Source: Leeuwenhoekiella blandensis MED217 (GTDB lineage: Bacteria > Bacteroidota > Bacteroidia > Flavobacteriales > Flavobacteriaceae). Taken from it: a stretch of DNA of 64,000 nt. Shown here one piece after another: positions 45,365 through 53,433 of this stretch. The notes under the pieces were generated by a model. The model saw nothing but the letters and a program-made list of their open reading frames with translations, was not told where the DNA came from and did no database searches. The stretch covers positions 1,092,567-1,156,566 of the forward strand of contig NZ_CH672395.1 of assembly GCF_000152985.1 (NCBI RefSeq). The letters are read 5' to 3'. Both the position numbers and the translations under genes were made by a program. The stretch's first letter is position 1. Every line of letters starts with the position of its first letter.

Positions 45365-45409
45365 TGTTTAAGGATAGAATTTTGAAAATGAGAAGCTTAA
45401 AAAGGAGTT

Positions 45410-46270
45410 CTAATAGGTTTTAGTCATATCTTCATCAATAACGATAATGAAATCAGCTTGATTTAGATAAGCTTCTTCAAGCGTATCGAGGTCTTTTTGA
45501 GCAACACTGGTGATGGTGGTATAATTCAATTTAGGCGCTCCGTTTTTGAGATACCACAAGATTCCTTCGTGAAAATCGCTATGAAACGAACCGTTATAAT
45601 GAATAAAAACCTTGTTTTCTTCTATGTTTTGCAAGATAAAATGTGCCATCGTGGCATCTTTTATAGCTTGAGCCATAACCAGTTTAGGAGAGCCGTGATC
45701 TCCCATCATTTTTAAAATTTCTTGATAGCGTGGCAGTTCAGGATCAAAAGCGATAGGCAGCGGAGCAATCCATTCTTTTTCTTCAGAAGGCAAACTGTCT
45801 AATACTTCAAAACCTTCTTTGTAAACCATACTGGCATATCTTCGGGGAACATTTGTAGCAATAAATTGTAGGGAATTGTTCTTAGCAAAATCTACCAAGG
45901 GTTGATAGTCTGTTTTATGATTTACCCAAAGGCGTGCGGTAGAATCGAGCTGTTTTAAATTGATGCTATCGCTTAAATAAGCATTCAGTTGCTTTTGATT
46001 ATCTGCCTCGATCATTTCGGCTCCTAGAATAAGTGTTTTGGTAGAAGCCAAATCTTGAGTCACTTCCAATTCCAGCCAATGCGCAATGGGATTGTCGTGC
46101 ATTTCACCAAATAAGATCACATCTTTTCTGTTATTTAAGGTGTCAAGCATAGCTTGGTAGGTTGTAGGTTTTCCGCTGCTATCAAATAAAGCATAAGCAG
46201 GTTTGTCCTGTGCAATAAGCTGAATACTCACAAAAAAGATAACAAGTGGAAAAAGGTAAAGGGCGCGCAT
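45410..46270 (-). CDS. ChaN-family lipoprotein-like protein (DUF399), possible haem-related
   Basis: I start it at the ATG at 46270 (MRALYLFPLVIFFVSIQLIAQ), which gives a clean signal peptide; the longer frame from 46330 adds 20 residues without sense. The 286-residue protein has the family block VILFGEMHDNPIAHWLE near residue 50, where ChaN binds haem or metal. FIHYNGSFHSDFHEGILWYL follows near 223. Members are linked to iron and haem uptake, for example ChaN of Campylobacter. It is a single gene between the export operon and the DEAD-box helicase. Confidence 0.75.
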   Translation of the reverse strand: MRALYLFPLVIFFVSIQLIAQDKPAYALFDSSGKPTTYQAMLDTLNNRKDVILFGEMHDNPIAHWLELEVTQDLASTKTLILGAEMIEADNQKQLNAYLSDSINLKQLDSTARLWVNHKTDYQPLVDFAKNNSLQFIATNVPRRYASMVYKEGFEVLDSLPSEEKEWIAPLPIAFDPELPRYQEILKMMGDHGSPKLVMAQAIKDATMAHFILQNIEENKVFIHYNGSFHSDFHEGILWYLKNGAPKLNYTTITSVAQKDLDTLEEAYLNQADFIIVIDEDMTKTY

Positions 46271-46403
46271 AGTGGTGTTTTTGTCGTTTAAAAATACAAG
46301 ATTTATTGCATCATTTTTTGTGATAGTCAAGATTTAAAAAGAATGATTAATCAATTGTAGATCAAACTTTAGCTATCTGCATTCATTTGGCTACCTGCTT
46401 GCG

Positions 46404-46411
46404 TATCTTTG
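46404..46411 (+). promoter_or_regulatory. -7 box for the DEAD-box helicase
   Basis: TATCTTTG is an exact TAnnTTTG match, 18 bp before the start codon. A TTTG is only 14 bp upstream, too close for a normal -33 element. Confidence 0.5.
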
Positions 46412-46429
46412 CAACTCTAAAATCACAGC

Positions 46430-47548
46430 ATGGTACAAAATTTTAAGAGCTTAGGGCTCAACAAGAATTTGATAAAAGGGTTAAATGAACTTGGTATTCA
46501 AACACCTACCGAAATTCAGGCTCAAGTGATCCCTTTACTTCTTGAGGGAGCCACGCATCTCGTTGGGCAAGCACAAACCGGTACCGGAAAAACGGCTGCT
46601 TATGGTTTACCTATTTTAGAACAGATAAATCCCAATCAGAAAAGTATTCAAGCGTTGATCTTGTGCCCAACGCGAGAGTTGAGTCAGCAAGTGGCCAAAC
46701 AACTATTCAAATTCACAAAATACACAGATAAAATTTTTACCGAAGCCGTCTATGGAGGTGAAAAAATAGACATTCAGATCAAGAATCTTAGTCGGCCTAC
46801 TCAGATTGTCGTGGCTACTCCCGGCCGATTGATCGATCTGTTGAGTCGTAAGGCAATCGATCTTTCTCAGGTAAATACCGTAGTGCTTGATGAAGCAGAT
46901 GAAATGCTAAGTATGGGCTTCAAGCAACAATTAGATGATATTCTGAGTCATTTGCGTAATGTAGAGAACAAATGGTTGTTTTCGGCAACAATGCCACACG
47001 GGATCAAGCAAATTGTAAATCAACACATGGCAGAAGATGCACATCGCATTCAGATAAGCCGCGATGTGGTTAATAAAAATATTGAGCATAAATTTTTGCA
47101 ATGCGAAGAGGTTGATAAACTTCCGATTTTATTAGATTTTCTAAAAACTAAAAAGGGAGAGCGCGGTATAATCTTTTGCAAAACTAAAGCGGCTACCGCA
47201 AAACTAGCTAAGCAGCTTATAGCAAAAAATATCGCTGCAGAAGCTCTGCAGGGCGATATGTTACAAAAAGAACGCGATAAAGTTATGCGTGCTTTTAAAA
47301 ATGAAAGCTTACGCGTTTTGGTAGCTACCGATATTGCTGCACGTGGTATTGATGTTCAGGATTTAACGTTTGTTGTGCATTATCAAATGCCAGATCAGGA
47401 AGAATATTACACACACCGAAGCGGTCGTACGGCCAGAGCAGGTAAAGAAGGACTTTCGTTAGCATTGGTGACTTCAAAAGAATTACGCATTTTAAGGAGT
47501 TATGAGAAGGCGTTGGGAATTGGCATTAGTGAAATTCGTGCTAAATAG
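46430..47548 (+). CDS. DEAD-box RNA helicase, core only
   Basis: The enzyme unwinds short RNA duplexes with ATP. The 372-residue protein has the Q motif GIQTPTEIQ near residue 22, Walker A AQTGTGKT (48-55), DEAD at 154-157, SAT (185-187) and the motif VI block HRSGRTARAG near 331-340. It stops soon after the second RecA domain and lacks the C-terminal tails of RhlE or CsdA. It is a single gene with its own -7 box. Roles in cold adaptation or ribosome assembly are typical of the family but not shown here. Confidence 0.93.
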   Translation: MVQNFKSLGLNKNLIKGLNELGIQTPTEIQAQVIPLLLEGATHLVGQAQTGTGKTAAYGLPILEQINPNQKSIQALILCPTRELSQQVAKQLFKFTKYTDKIFTEAVYGGEKIDIQIKNLSRPTQIVVATPGRLIDLLSRKAIDLSQVNTVVLDEADEMLSMGFKQQLDDILSHLRNVENKWLFSATMPHGIKQIVNQHMAEDAHRIQISRDVVNKNIEHKFLQCEEVDKLPILLDFLKTKKGERGIIFCKTKAATAKLAKQLIAKNIAAEALQGDMLQKERDKVMRAFKNESLRVLVATDIAARGIDVQDLTFVVHYQMPDQEEYYTHRSGRTARAGKEGLSLALVTSKELRILRSYEKALGIGISEIRAK

Positions 47549-47616
47549 GTACGGATTCCGCAAGTTGTAGTTTGTCAACTTGTTTATAGTATATTTAGGA
47601 GTTATTACTCTCGTTA

Positions 47617-49185
47617 ATGTTTTATAAAAGTTTATTAGTCCTAGTTGTTGTGCTTTCTAGCTTTCATGCTAAAGCGCAAAGCGTTAATTCGGCATATCTC
47701 TGTATGTCTGACGGATCGATTGTTTTAGCTGATTTTGACACTTGTAGTGTGCAGGATGTAGTTACTCAAAATAACTATCTGCTTGGTGATATAGCCGAAG
47801 GCGATACCCCAACCTCTTTATACGGTGTAGACTATTCCAATATTTACACTATAGATTTGATTGCTCAAGAAATGCGGCCACTGGGAGCGCTTAGCTTTAT
47901 AGGCACTAGCGGGGCTTATTTAAACTCTTTGGTTAGAGAATCTGAAGGTACGCTACTCGCGGTTTCTGGTGACAGCACAGGTTCTTTATATCGAATTGAC
48001 GTACAAAACTTAACAGCAACACTTTTAGGCGCAACAGGTTATGCTTCAGCCGGAGATCTTACTTTTTATGAAGGCGAACTCTTCTTATCGGCAACCGGGG
48101 GTGGTTTAGTGCGTGTGGACATCGAAAATCCTTCTTCAAGCGAATTGATAGGTTCAATGAATGCCGGAGGTTTTGCAGATATTTTTGGTGTGGTTACCGT
48201 AATACAGGGAGATCCTTGTGCGGGAGACGTAAATTATGAAATGATCGCTACCGGTGGTAGAGACACACGCGTTGTTGATGTGACTACAGGTGCGACTTCT
48301 GCGCTTTGTTCAAATCTTTTTTCAGGAAGAAGCATTTTTGGTGCTGCCGAAGTGACTGTGGCTACTTTGTGTCAGTTAAATTTAGAGTTGAATGCGGTGA
48401 GCCCGGTATGTTCTGGAGAAACGCTAACTGTAGAAAGTACGGTAGATCCTAATGAAGCAATAGGGACTTTTACGTATGAATGGTATGAAGTGGGAAGTTC
48501 TCAGGTATTGAGCACTCAGCCTAATTTTACGGCGACTTTTGACCGTACTACGGTTTTAGAATGCGTGGTAACCGATGCAGACCGAGTAGCGCCTTATCAA
48601 ACCGCACGTGCTGAAATTACAGTAGAAGTTACGCCTTCTCCAGTTATTGACGCTATCGAAGATGTGGTAGCTGTTGATACGTTTACACTGCCTAACATTA
48701 CAGGTATAGCTATTCCTGATAATATGGTTTTTACAACCGAGGCTTTGGGTGAGGGGACTGTGTATAGACCGGGTGAGCAAATTACAATTGCTGATTTTTC
48801 TAGTTTTCCTGTTCGGTTGTATATGTATGCTGAAAATGAACTAGGCTGCAGTGCTCAGGAGTCCTTCGAACTTATGATCTATAGTGCCGAAGATGTTACC
48901 GACTTAGGGAAATTTTTAATAGATGCGCCTGCGTTTTTCACACCCAATGGAGATGGGTATCACGATTTATGGAGTGTTGATTTTCAAGAAAATGTATTGC
49001 TGTATGAGGTTTCGATTTACGACCGCTTCGGGAAATTGCTCAAACGCTTAAATCCAAATAATTTGAATTGGGATGGGAAGTATAACGGTGTCGATATGCC
49101 TAGCAATGAGTATTGGTTCAGTATCTATTACCGTTATCAAGAAAGACAATTAGAATATCGAGGTCATTTCACTTTAAAGCGTTAA
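47617..49185 (+). CDS. Secreted protein with T9SS type-B sorting domain
   Basis: The 522-residue protein has a signal peptide (KSLLVLVVVLSSFHAKAQS). The first half resembles a beta-propeller-like surface domain with a repeated pattern of short strands (YGVDYSNIYTIDL, GSLYRIDVQNLTATLL). A later PKD-like part follows. The C-terminus is a T9SS type-B CTD (FFTPNGDGYHDLWSVDF, then VSIYDRFGKLLKRL and a final RGHFTLKR). Thioredoxin converges and overlaps its end by 4 bp. It should be exported by the PorT-containing system. Confidence 0.85.
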   Translation: MFYKSLLVLVVVLSSFHAKAQSVNSAYLCMSDGSIVLADFDTCSVQDVVTQNNYLLGDIAEGDTPTSLYGVDYSNIYTIDLIAQEMRPLGALSFIGTSGAYLNSLVRESEGTLLAVSGDSTGSLYRIDVQNLTATLLGATGYASAGDLTFYEGELFLSATGGGLVRVDIENPSSSELIGSMNAGGFADIFGVVTVIQGDPCAGDVNYEMIATGGRDTRVVDVTTGATSALCSNLFSGRSIFGAAEVTVATLCQLNLELNAVSPVCSGETLTVESTVDPNEAIGTFTYEWYEVGSSQVLSTQPNFTATFDRTTVLECVVTDADRVAPYQTARAEITVEVTPSPVIDAIEDVVAVDTFTLPNITGIAIPDNMVFTTEALGEGTVYRPGEQITIADFSSFPVRLYMYAENELGCSAQESFELMIYSAEDVTDLGKFLIDAPAFFTPNGDGYHDLWSVDFQENVLLYEVSIYDRFGKLLKRLNPNNLNWDGKYNGVDMPSNEYWFSIYYRYQERQLEYRGHFTLKR

Positions 49186-49478
49186 TGACTTGCAATCACA
49201 TTTTTGATATCAGCACGGCTAAGCACACCACTTTGGCGCCATACTTGTTTGCCGTTTTTGAAAAGCATTAACGTGGGCACACCACGCACCTGAAATTTTT
49301 GAGCCAAAGCTTGATTCTTGTCAACATCTACTTTAACGATTTTCACGTTTTCGCCTAAATCCTTTTTTACATCTTCAAGAATAGGCGCAAGCGTTTGGCA
49401 TGGTCCACACCACGTCGCAAAAAAATCGATTAGCACAGGAATTTCAGAATCTGTAAGGTTGCCAAAACTTGTTTTCAT
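49182..49478 (-). CDS. trxA: Thioredoxin
   Basis: This is the general protein disulfide reductant. The 98-residue product has the active site W23-C24-G25-P26-C27 and the later VRGVPTLMLFKNGKQVWRQSG with the cis-Pro. No signal peptide or membrane helix is present, so it is cytoplasmic. A -7 box (49483-49490) lies 4 bp before the start codon, again suggesting a very short leader. Its end overlaps the T9SS substrate gene by 4 bp. Confidence 0.94.
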   Translation of the reverse strand: MKTSFGNLTDSEIPVLIDFFATWCGPCQTLAPILEDVKKDLGENVKIVKVDVDKNQALAQKFQVRGVPTLMLFKNGKQVWRQSGVLSRADIKNVIASH

Positions 49479-49482
49479 ACTG

Positions 49483-49490
49483 CAAAATTA
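49483..49490 (-). promoter_or_regulatory. -7 box for trxA
   Basis: The minus strand reads TAATTTTG, matching TAnnTTTG, with only 4 bases to the start codon; the mRNA may be leaderless. Confidence 0.45.
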
Positions 49491-49648
49491 GGAGTAAAGA
49501 GCCAAATTAGAAAAGCCTTTAACGACATCTTAATACTATGCTAAGATAGGGCGTTTGCAGCGTTAAATGCCGTTAATCTATGCGCAGTCTTTGGCGGTTG
49601 TTGATAACTTGAGCTTTAATATAAATTCAATCTATTAAAACGATAAAT

Positions 49649-50296
49649 ATGGAGACCAGCAAAGAAAATGTTTTAGTTGCCGGCGCAAACGGTACAACAG
49701 GAAAATTGATTGTAAGCTATTTGAGAGAATCACAATATTATAATCCTGTAGCTATGGTGCGTAAACAAGAACAACAAAAACAGTTTAAGATTCAGGAGGT
49801 TGATACGGTACTCGGTGATCTGGAAAAAGATCTTTCTCGTGCAGTTAAGGGAATTGATAAAGTTATTTTTGCTGCAGGTTCTGGCGGACATACTGGGCCT
49901 GATAAAACTATTGATGTTGATCAGGAAGGAGCAAAAAACTTAATCGATGAAAGTAAAAAAGCAAATGTCAAAAAGTTTGTGATGCTTAGTGCGATCAATG
50001 CAGACAATCCTGAAAGTAGCGATTCCCTAAAGCATTATTTAGAGGCTAAACGAAATGCTGATAATTTTTTAAAAAATAGTGGTCTGAAATACACAATTGT
50101 GCGTCCTGGAGCTTTGACTAATGAAACCGGAACACGCAAGATAGAAGCGGCCTTAGATGTTGAGCGAGGAGAAGTTACTAGAGATGATGTTGCTTACACC
50201 TTAGTTCACGTGCTCAACGACGATGTTGCCCAGAATGCTACTTTTGAAATGATCGAAGGTGATCAGAGAATAGAGGATGCAATTAAAGAATTTTAA
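49649..50296 (+). CDS. NAD(P)-binding atypical SDR protein (NmrA/YwnB type)
   Basis: The 215-residue protein has the Rossmann motif VAGANGTTGKLIV (residues 10-22) and the SDR-like VIFAAGSGGHTGPDKTID near 73. KKFVMLSAINADNP near 109 and YTIVRPGALTNETGTRKI near 153 follow, as in NmrA-type reductases that sense or reduce redox compounds. No catalytic Tyr-Lys pair is clear, so it may be a sensor or a weak reductase. A cupin lipoprotein gene follows after 12 bp and is likely cotranscribed. Confidence 0.85.
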   Translation: METSKENVLVAGANGTTGKLIVSYLRESQYYNPVAMVRKQEQQKQFKIQEVDTVLGDLEKDLSRAVKGIDKVIFAAGSGGHTGPDKTIDVDQEGAKNLIDESKKANVKKFVMLSAINADNPESSDSLKHYLEAKRNADNFLKNSGLKYTIVRPGALTNETGTRKIEAALDVERGEVTRDDVAYTLVHVLNDDVAQNATFEMIEGDQRIEDAIKEF

Positions 50297-50308
50297 AACC
50301 ACGCAACT

Positions 50309-50803
50309 ATGAATAGAAAATACATTGCAATTTATGTTACTGTTTTCTTGTTAACGATGTTTTCCTGTGCTGAAAGCAAGCAAAAGGAAGCAGAAGCAGA
50401 AACAGAAGACCAAGCTGAAACACCAATTTTTGAAAAGGGAAACCTTACTTCAAAAGAAAAATTTGTCGGTGATGTTTATATGAATTTATTGGTTCCTGAA
50501 GATTCAACCTATACTACAAAATCAGGTAGTGTTACGTTTGAAGCGGGATCTCGTACCAACTGGCATTACCATCCCAGCGGTCAAATTCTAATGGTAACTG
50601 AAGGAACAGGATATCACCAGATCGAAGGTCAGGTTAAAGAAATTATTGCTAAGGGAGATGTGGTTAAGGTGCCAAAGAATGTAAAACACTGGCGCGGTGG
50701 TTCAAAAGAAGAGGCTATGACGCATATTTTTGTGATTCCAAATACCGAAATGGGAGCTTCAGTATGGTTTGAGCCTGTAAGCGATGAAGAGTTTTCTGAG
50801 TAG
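50309..50803 (+). CDS. Cupin-domain lipoprotein
   Basis: The 164-residue product has a lipoprotein signal (VTVFLLTMFSCAESK, lipid on the Cys) and an acidic linker (EAEAETEDQAE). A single cupin barrel follows, with motif 1 GSRTNWHYHPSGQILMVTEG near residue 86 and motif 2 GDVVKVPKNVKHWRGG near 117. The His residues of both motifs could hold a metal. Related cupins occur near aromatic-degradation or stress genes. The SDR gene lies 12 bp before it. A strong terminator follows 53 bp after the stop. Substrate unknown. Confidence 0.85.
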   Translation: MNRKYIAIYVTVFLLTMFSCAESKQKEAEAETEDQAETPIFEKGNLTSKEKFVGDVYMNLLVPEDSTYTTKSGSVTFEAGSRTNWHYHPSGQILMVTEGTGYHQIEGQVKEIIAKGDVVKVPKNVKHWRGGSKEEAMTHIFVIPNTEMGASVWFEPVSDEEFSE

Positions 50804-50856
50804 CAATTACAAGTATTTCTGCATTCTAAAAACAGAAATAAACTCGATATAAAAAG

Positions 50857-50890
50857 AAAAAGCCAGTGAATTTGAGTTCACTGGCTTTTT
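50857..50890. terminator. Bidirectional terminator between the cupin gene and the tRNA genes
   Basis: A perfect 14-bp stem (50857-50870 with 50877-50890) and 6-base loop have T residues on the right and A residues on the left. It ends the SDR-cupin transcript and the tRNA transcript from the other strand. Confidence 0.85.
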
Positions 50891-50901
50891 TAGTTTAGTT
50901 G

Positions 50902-50984
50902 TACCCGGGATGGGACTTGAACCCACACGTACGAAGTACACACGGCCCTCAACCGTGCCTGTCTACCAATTTCAGCACCCGGGT
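50902..50984 (-). tRNA. tRNA-Leu (anticodon GAG)
   Basis: On the minus strand ACCCGGG pairs with CCCGGGT for the acceptor arm. The D arm, a CACGG/CCGTG anticodon stem with loop TTGAGGG (anticodon GAG), a long variable arm and a normal T arm are present. The variable arm of class II tRNAs confirms Leu. CCA is not encoded. Confidence 0.93.
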
Positions 50985-51011
50985 CTGTTTAATTCAAAAT
51001 TACTATAAAAT

Positions 51012-51037
51012 AAAACCAGATGGTAAAATCTGGTTTT
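51012..51037 (-). terminator. Hairpin downstream of the second tRNA-Lys
   Basis: AAAACCAGAT (51012-51021) pairs with ATCTGGTTTT (51028-51037). It may terminate or help process the tRNA transcript. The same hairpin recurs 131 bp away. Confidence 0.55.
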
Positions 51038-51045
51038 AATTTTGG

Positions 51046-51118
51046 TGACTTGGCTGGGGCTCGAACCCAGGACCCTCTCCTTAAAAGGGAGATGCTCTAC
51101 CAACTGAGCTACCAAGTC
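51046..51118 (-). tRNA. tRNA-Lys (anticodon TTT), copy nearer the Leu gene
   Basis: A 73-base gene with acceptor GACTTGG/CCAAGTC, D arm, anticodon stem TCTCC/GGAGA around loop CTTTTAA (anticodon TTT) and a normal T arm. No CCA encoded. It is identical to the copy at 51177-51249. Confidence 0.95.
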
Positions 51119-51142
51119 TGGTAAAAAAGCTTCTAAAAAACA

Positions 51143-51166
51143 AAACCAGACGTCAAAATCTGGTTT
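51143..51166 (-). terminator. Hairpin between the two tRNA-Lys genes
   Basis: AAACCAGA (51143-51150) pairs with TCTGGTTT (51159-51166), and the minus strand continues with a T-rich run. It could stop or pause transcription between the two copies. Confidence 0.5.
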
Positions 51167-51176
51167 ATGTTGCTTG

Positions 51177-51249
51177 TGACTTGGCTGGGGCTCGAACCCA
51201 GGACCCTCTCCTTAAAAGGGAGATGCTCTACCAACTGAGCTACCAAGTC
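51177..51249 (-). tRNA. tRNA-Lys (anticodon TTT), promoter-proximal copy
   Basis: Same 73 bases as at 51046-51118. It is the first of three minus-strand tRNA genes, directly downstream of the promoter at 51268-51299. Confidence 0.95.
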
Positions 51250-51267
51250 TTTCCTTAAATGCGGCTG

Positions 51268-51299
51268 CAAATATACATCCATTTTTTTAATCTACACAA
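51268..51299 (-). promoter_or_regulatory. Promoter for the tRNA-Lys-Lys-Leu array
   Basis: On the minus strand TTG (51297-51299) and TATATTTG (51268-51275) are spaced by 21 bp, an excellent match to the Bacteroidota TTG-N21-TAnnTTTG pattern. Confidence 0.65.
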
Positions 51300-51311
51300 G
51301 CCTTTTTGTGA

Positions 51312-51319
51312 TAAATTTG
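51312..51319 (+). promoter_or_regulatory. -7 box for aroK
   Basis: TAAATTTG matches TAnnTTTG. It is back to back with the tRNA promoter and about 52 bp upstream of the aroK start. The -33 element is not clear. Confidence 0.45.
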
Positions 51320-51371
51320 AATAAAATTGCAGAAGCTTCGATAGGCTTTTGAAAATCAGTATTTTTTAAGA

Positions 51372-51890
51372 ATGAAAATTTATTTAATCGGCTATATGGG
51401 CTCAGGGAAATCTACTTTAGGTAAGATTTTGGCTCAGGAACAGGATATGAATTTCATCGATTTTGATGATTTTCTAGAAGAAAAGGAAGGTAAATCCATC
51501 TCGGAGATCTTCAATGAGCAGGGTGAGATTTATTTTAGAAAAAAGGAAGCCCTTTATTTACAAGAACTTTTACAAGGATATGATAATAGTGTTATAAGTC
51601 TTGGTGGAGGGACTCCTTGTTATGGTGACGCGATGCAACGCATCAATGAAGCAGAAGGAACTTCGGTTTATATCAACGTTCCGGTAAAAGAACTTGCAAG
51701 CCGCTTATGGTCACAACGGGAACATCGCCCGGTATTGAAGCATCAGGATACGCCTGAAAAACTCGAGGAATTTGTGCGTAAACACCTTTTTGAACGCAGC
51801 TTTTACTACAACCAAGCAGTAGTAAAAATAATGGTGAAGGAGCAAGGTGTAGACGAACTCATAAAAGCCTTAAAGACTAAGTTATTCTAA
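51372..51890 (+). CDS. aroK: Shikimate kinase
   Basis: The enzyme phosphorylates shikimate with ATP in aromatic amino-acid synthesis. The 172-residue protein has Walker A GYMGSGKSTLG (residues 7-17). The shikimate-binding FIDFDDFLEEKEGKSISEIF follows near 33-52, then ISLGGGTPCYGDA near 75 and the lid RLWSQREHRPVLK near 111. The end overlaps the convergent phosphoribosyltransferase gene by 9 bp. Confidence 0.95.
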   Translation: MKIYLIGYMGSGKSTLGKILAQEQDMNFIDFDDFLEEKEGKSISEIFNEQGEIYFRKKEALYLQELLQGYDNSVISLGGGTPCYGDAMQRINEAEGTSVYINVPVKELASRLWSQREHRPVLKHQDTPEKLEEFVRKHLFERSFYYNQAVVKIMVKEQGVDELIKALKTKLF

Positions 51891-52385
51891 GATAGCAGAA
51901 TCTTGCTCTGGTTTAAAGCGCACTTTTACCCGCTCATTTAATGAGGTGCTTAAAGAAATCCCTTTAAAGTCAGCTTTTACAGGATATTTCTTGTGATTTC
52001 TATTGACTAGAACTGCAGTTTTGAATTGTTTCAGAGGAACATCAAGAAAATGCTTAACACCGTAAATTAAAGTAGTTCCAGAGTTTAAAACATCGTCAAT
52101 AAGTACGAGTGATTTATCTTGATAGTCGGCAGGATCAAGAGAGGTGGTTACCGTGCCTTGTGGTGCTGTTTTGTTCATTTTTACTTTGCACAAAACACAT
52201 TTTAGATCAGAAACTTCTTCAAGAATCACCTTGAGACGCTCTGCGATAACATAGCCGTTTTGAACCACCCCGGCGAGAATAATTTCTTTTTCGTCAACAT
52301 TGCTTTCGTAGATTTGATACGCAATGCGGCGTATTTTATTTTGAATGTCTTGGTGATCTAAAATGGTTAGCACTTCGGTTTTCAT
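51882..52385 (-). CDS. Phosphoribosyltransferase (PyrR / hypoxanthine-type)
   Basis: The 167-residue protein has the PRPP-binding motif LVLIDDVLNSGTTLIYG near residue 92, the AGVVQNGYVIAERL block near 38 and a long flexible loop. It resembles PyrR, which both controls pyrimidine genes and has weak uracil phosphoribosyltransferase activity; the catalytic residues cannot settle which. The start ATG shares one base with the methyltransferase stop codon (TGATG), so the three minus-strand genes S4-TPMT-PRTase look like an operon. Confidence 0.85.
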   Translation of the reverse strand: MKTEVLTILDHQDIQNKIRRIAYQIYESNVDEKEIILAGVVQNGYVIAERLKVILEEVSDLKCVLCKVKMNKTAPQGTVTTSLDPADYQDKSLVLIDDVLNSGTTLIYGVKHFLDVPLKQFKTAVLVNRNHKKYPVKADFKGISLSTSLNERVKVRFKPEQDSAILE

Positions 52386-53011
52386 CAGGATTCTTGATTT
52401 GATTTTTCAAAGATAAAAAAGAGTTCGTTGCCCAATCGTGGTTTTATCGAATTATAACAGGCTTCTAATGTTTTGATGTTGAAGTATTCTGAAAACAACT
52501 TCTTGTATTCCTCAGAGCTGCCACCAAACGGAGGGCCTTTTTCCGTGAGCGGAAAATTAAATAAAACTCCGCTAATCTTTCCTGAATCTTTAAGTAAAGA
52601 AGCTGCATGCGCAGCATAATCGGGTCTTTTATCAGGTTCTAAAGCACAGAAAAAAGTTTGTTCTAAAATAAGATCATAGGAGGTGTGATGCTCAAAAAAA
52701 TCCCCTTCGATAAGTTGGTAAGCTGTAGTATCTGGTAAGGCTTTTTTTAACTGAGTCAACGCCGATACAGATAGATCAATAACGTCTACATTTTTAAAGC
52801 CTTGCTGCGCCAGATAACGTACTTCGTGACCGTAGCCGGCTCCCGGAACAAGAATTTGAATGTTCTTATCATCGATCTGGTCTATGTATTCTTTCAGCGG
52901 TGTAGAAACCGAACCGATATCCCAACCTGTTTGCTGGTTTTGATAACGGTCTTCCCAATACAATTTGTTTAAATCAGTTTTCAAAAAAGTCGTCTTTTTC
53001 GTAGAAATCAT
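52385..53011 (-). CDS. Thiopurine S-methyltransferase-like enzyme
   Basis: The 208-residue protein matches the TPMT pattern: YWEDRYQNQQTGWDIGSVSTPLKEY near residue 19, VPGAGYGHEVRYLAQQGF near 56 and LEQTFFCALEPDKRPDYA near 112. Bacterial TPMT-like enzymes methylate selenium, tellurium or thiol compounds. It starts 38 bp inside the S4 gene and ends in a TGATG junction with the PRTase. A later TTG start is possible, but the first ATG gives the full domain. Confidence 0.85.
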   Translation of the reverse strand: MISTKKTTFLKTDLNKLYWEDRYQNQQTGWDIGSVSTPLKEYIDQIDDKNIQILVPGAGYGHEVRYLAQQGFKNVDVIDLSVSALTQLKKALPDTTAYQLIEGDFFEHHTSYDLILEQTFFCALEPDKRPDYAAHAASLLKDSGKISGVLFNFPLTEKGPPFGGSSEEYKKLFSEYFNIKTLEACYNSIKPRLGNELFFIFEKSNQES

Positions 53012-53357
53012 CTAGGTCGCGACGGTCTTTCTTGGTAGGACGTCCGGTACCTTTTTTGCGATAATAGTCTTTAGAATATTTGAGTAAATCTAATTTTTCA
53101 AGATTTTCTGCAGGAGTTTTGTCAACATAATACAAACCAACCAATTTAGCACCAACACGGCTTGGTGGGTGGTCTAAAACCTCAATAATATAATTCACTT
53201 GATTCTTTCTAATTTGAATCGTATCTGAAGGAAAAACTTCTCTAGAGGGTTTAACTGCAACATCATTTATTTTTACCTGTCCTTTTTTACAGGCATTTGT
53301 AGCGATAGAACGGGTTTTAAAGTACCGCACACACCACAAATATTTATCAACACGCAT
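52974..53357 (-). CDS. S4-domain RNA-binding protein (HslR/ribosome-associated type)
   Basis: The 127-residue protein is a single S4 RNA-binding domain: MRVDKYLWCVRYFKTRSIATNACKKGQVKINDVAVKPSREV over residues 1-41. It ends in a basic tail (KGTGRPTKKDRRDLDDFYEKDD). HslR in E. coli rescues stalled 50S subunits. It is first in the S4-TPMT-PRTase operon. Confidence 0.9.
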   Translation of the reverse strand: MRVDKYLWCVRYFKTRSIATNACKKGQVKINDVAVKPSREVFPSDTIQIRKNQVNYIIEVLDHPPSRVGAKLVGLYYVDKTPAENLEKLDLLKYSKDYYRKKGTGRPTKKDRRDLDDFYEKDDFFEN

Positions 53358-53433
53358 AATCTATTGCTTTAAAGCTCGTTTTTAACAACACAAAAATAGC
53401 GTAAAATTGTATCTTGCGCGACCTAAAAGCAAC

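Larger units (their letters stand above)
51012..51249 (-). repeat. Tandem duplication of tRNA-Lys with its hairpin, period 131 bp
   Basis: The hairpin at 51012-51037 with the tRNA at 51046-51118, and the hairpin at 51143-51166 with the tRNA at 51177-51249, are offset by exactly 131 bp. The two tRNA sequences are identical. The hairpins share CCAGA/TCTGG stems but differ in the loop. Confidence 0.8.

Noticed and set aside
50902-51249. CRISPR-like repeats
   Set aside because: The repeats are tRNA-Lys genes and their hairpins, with one repeat period only.
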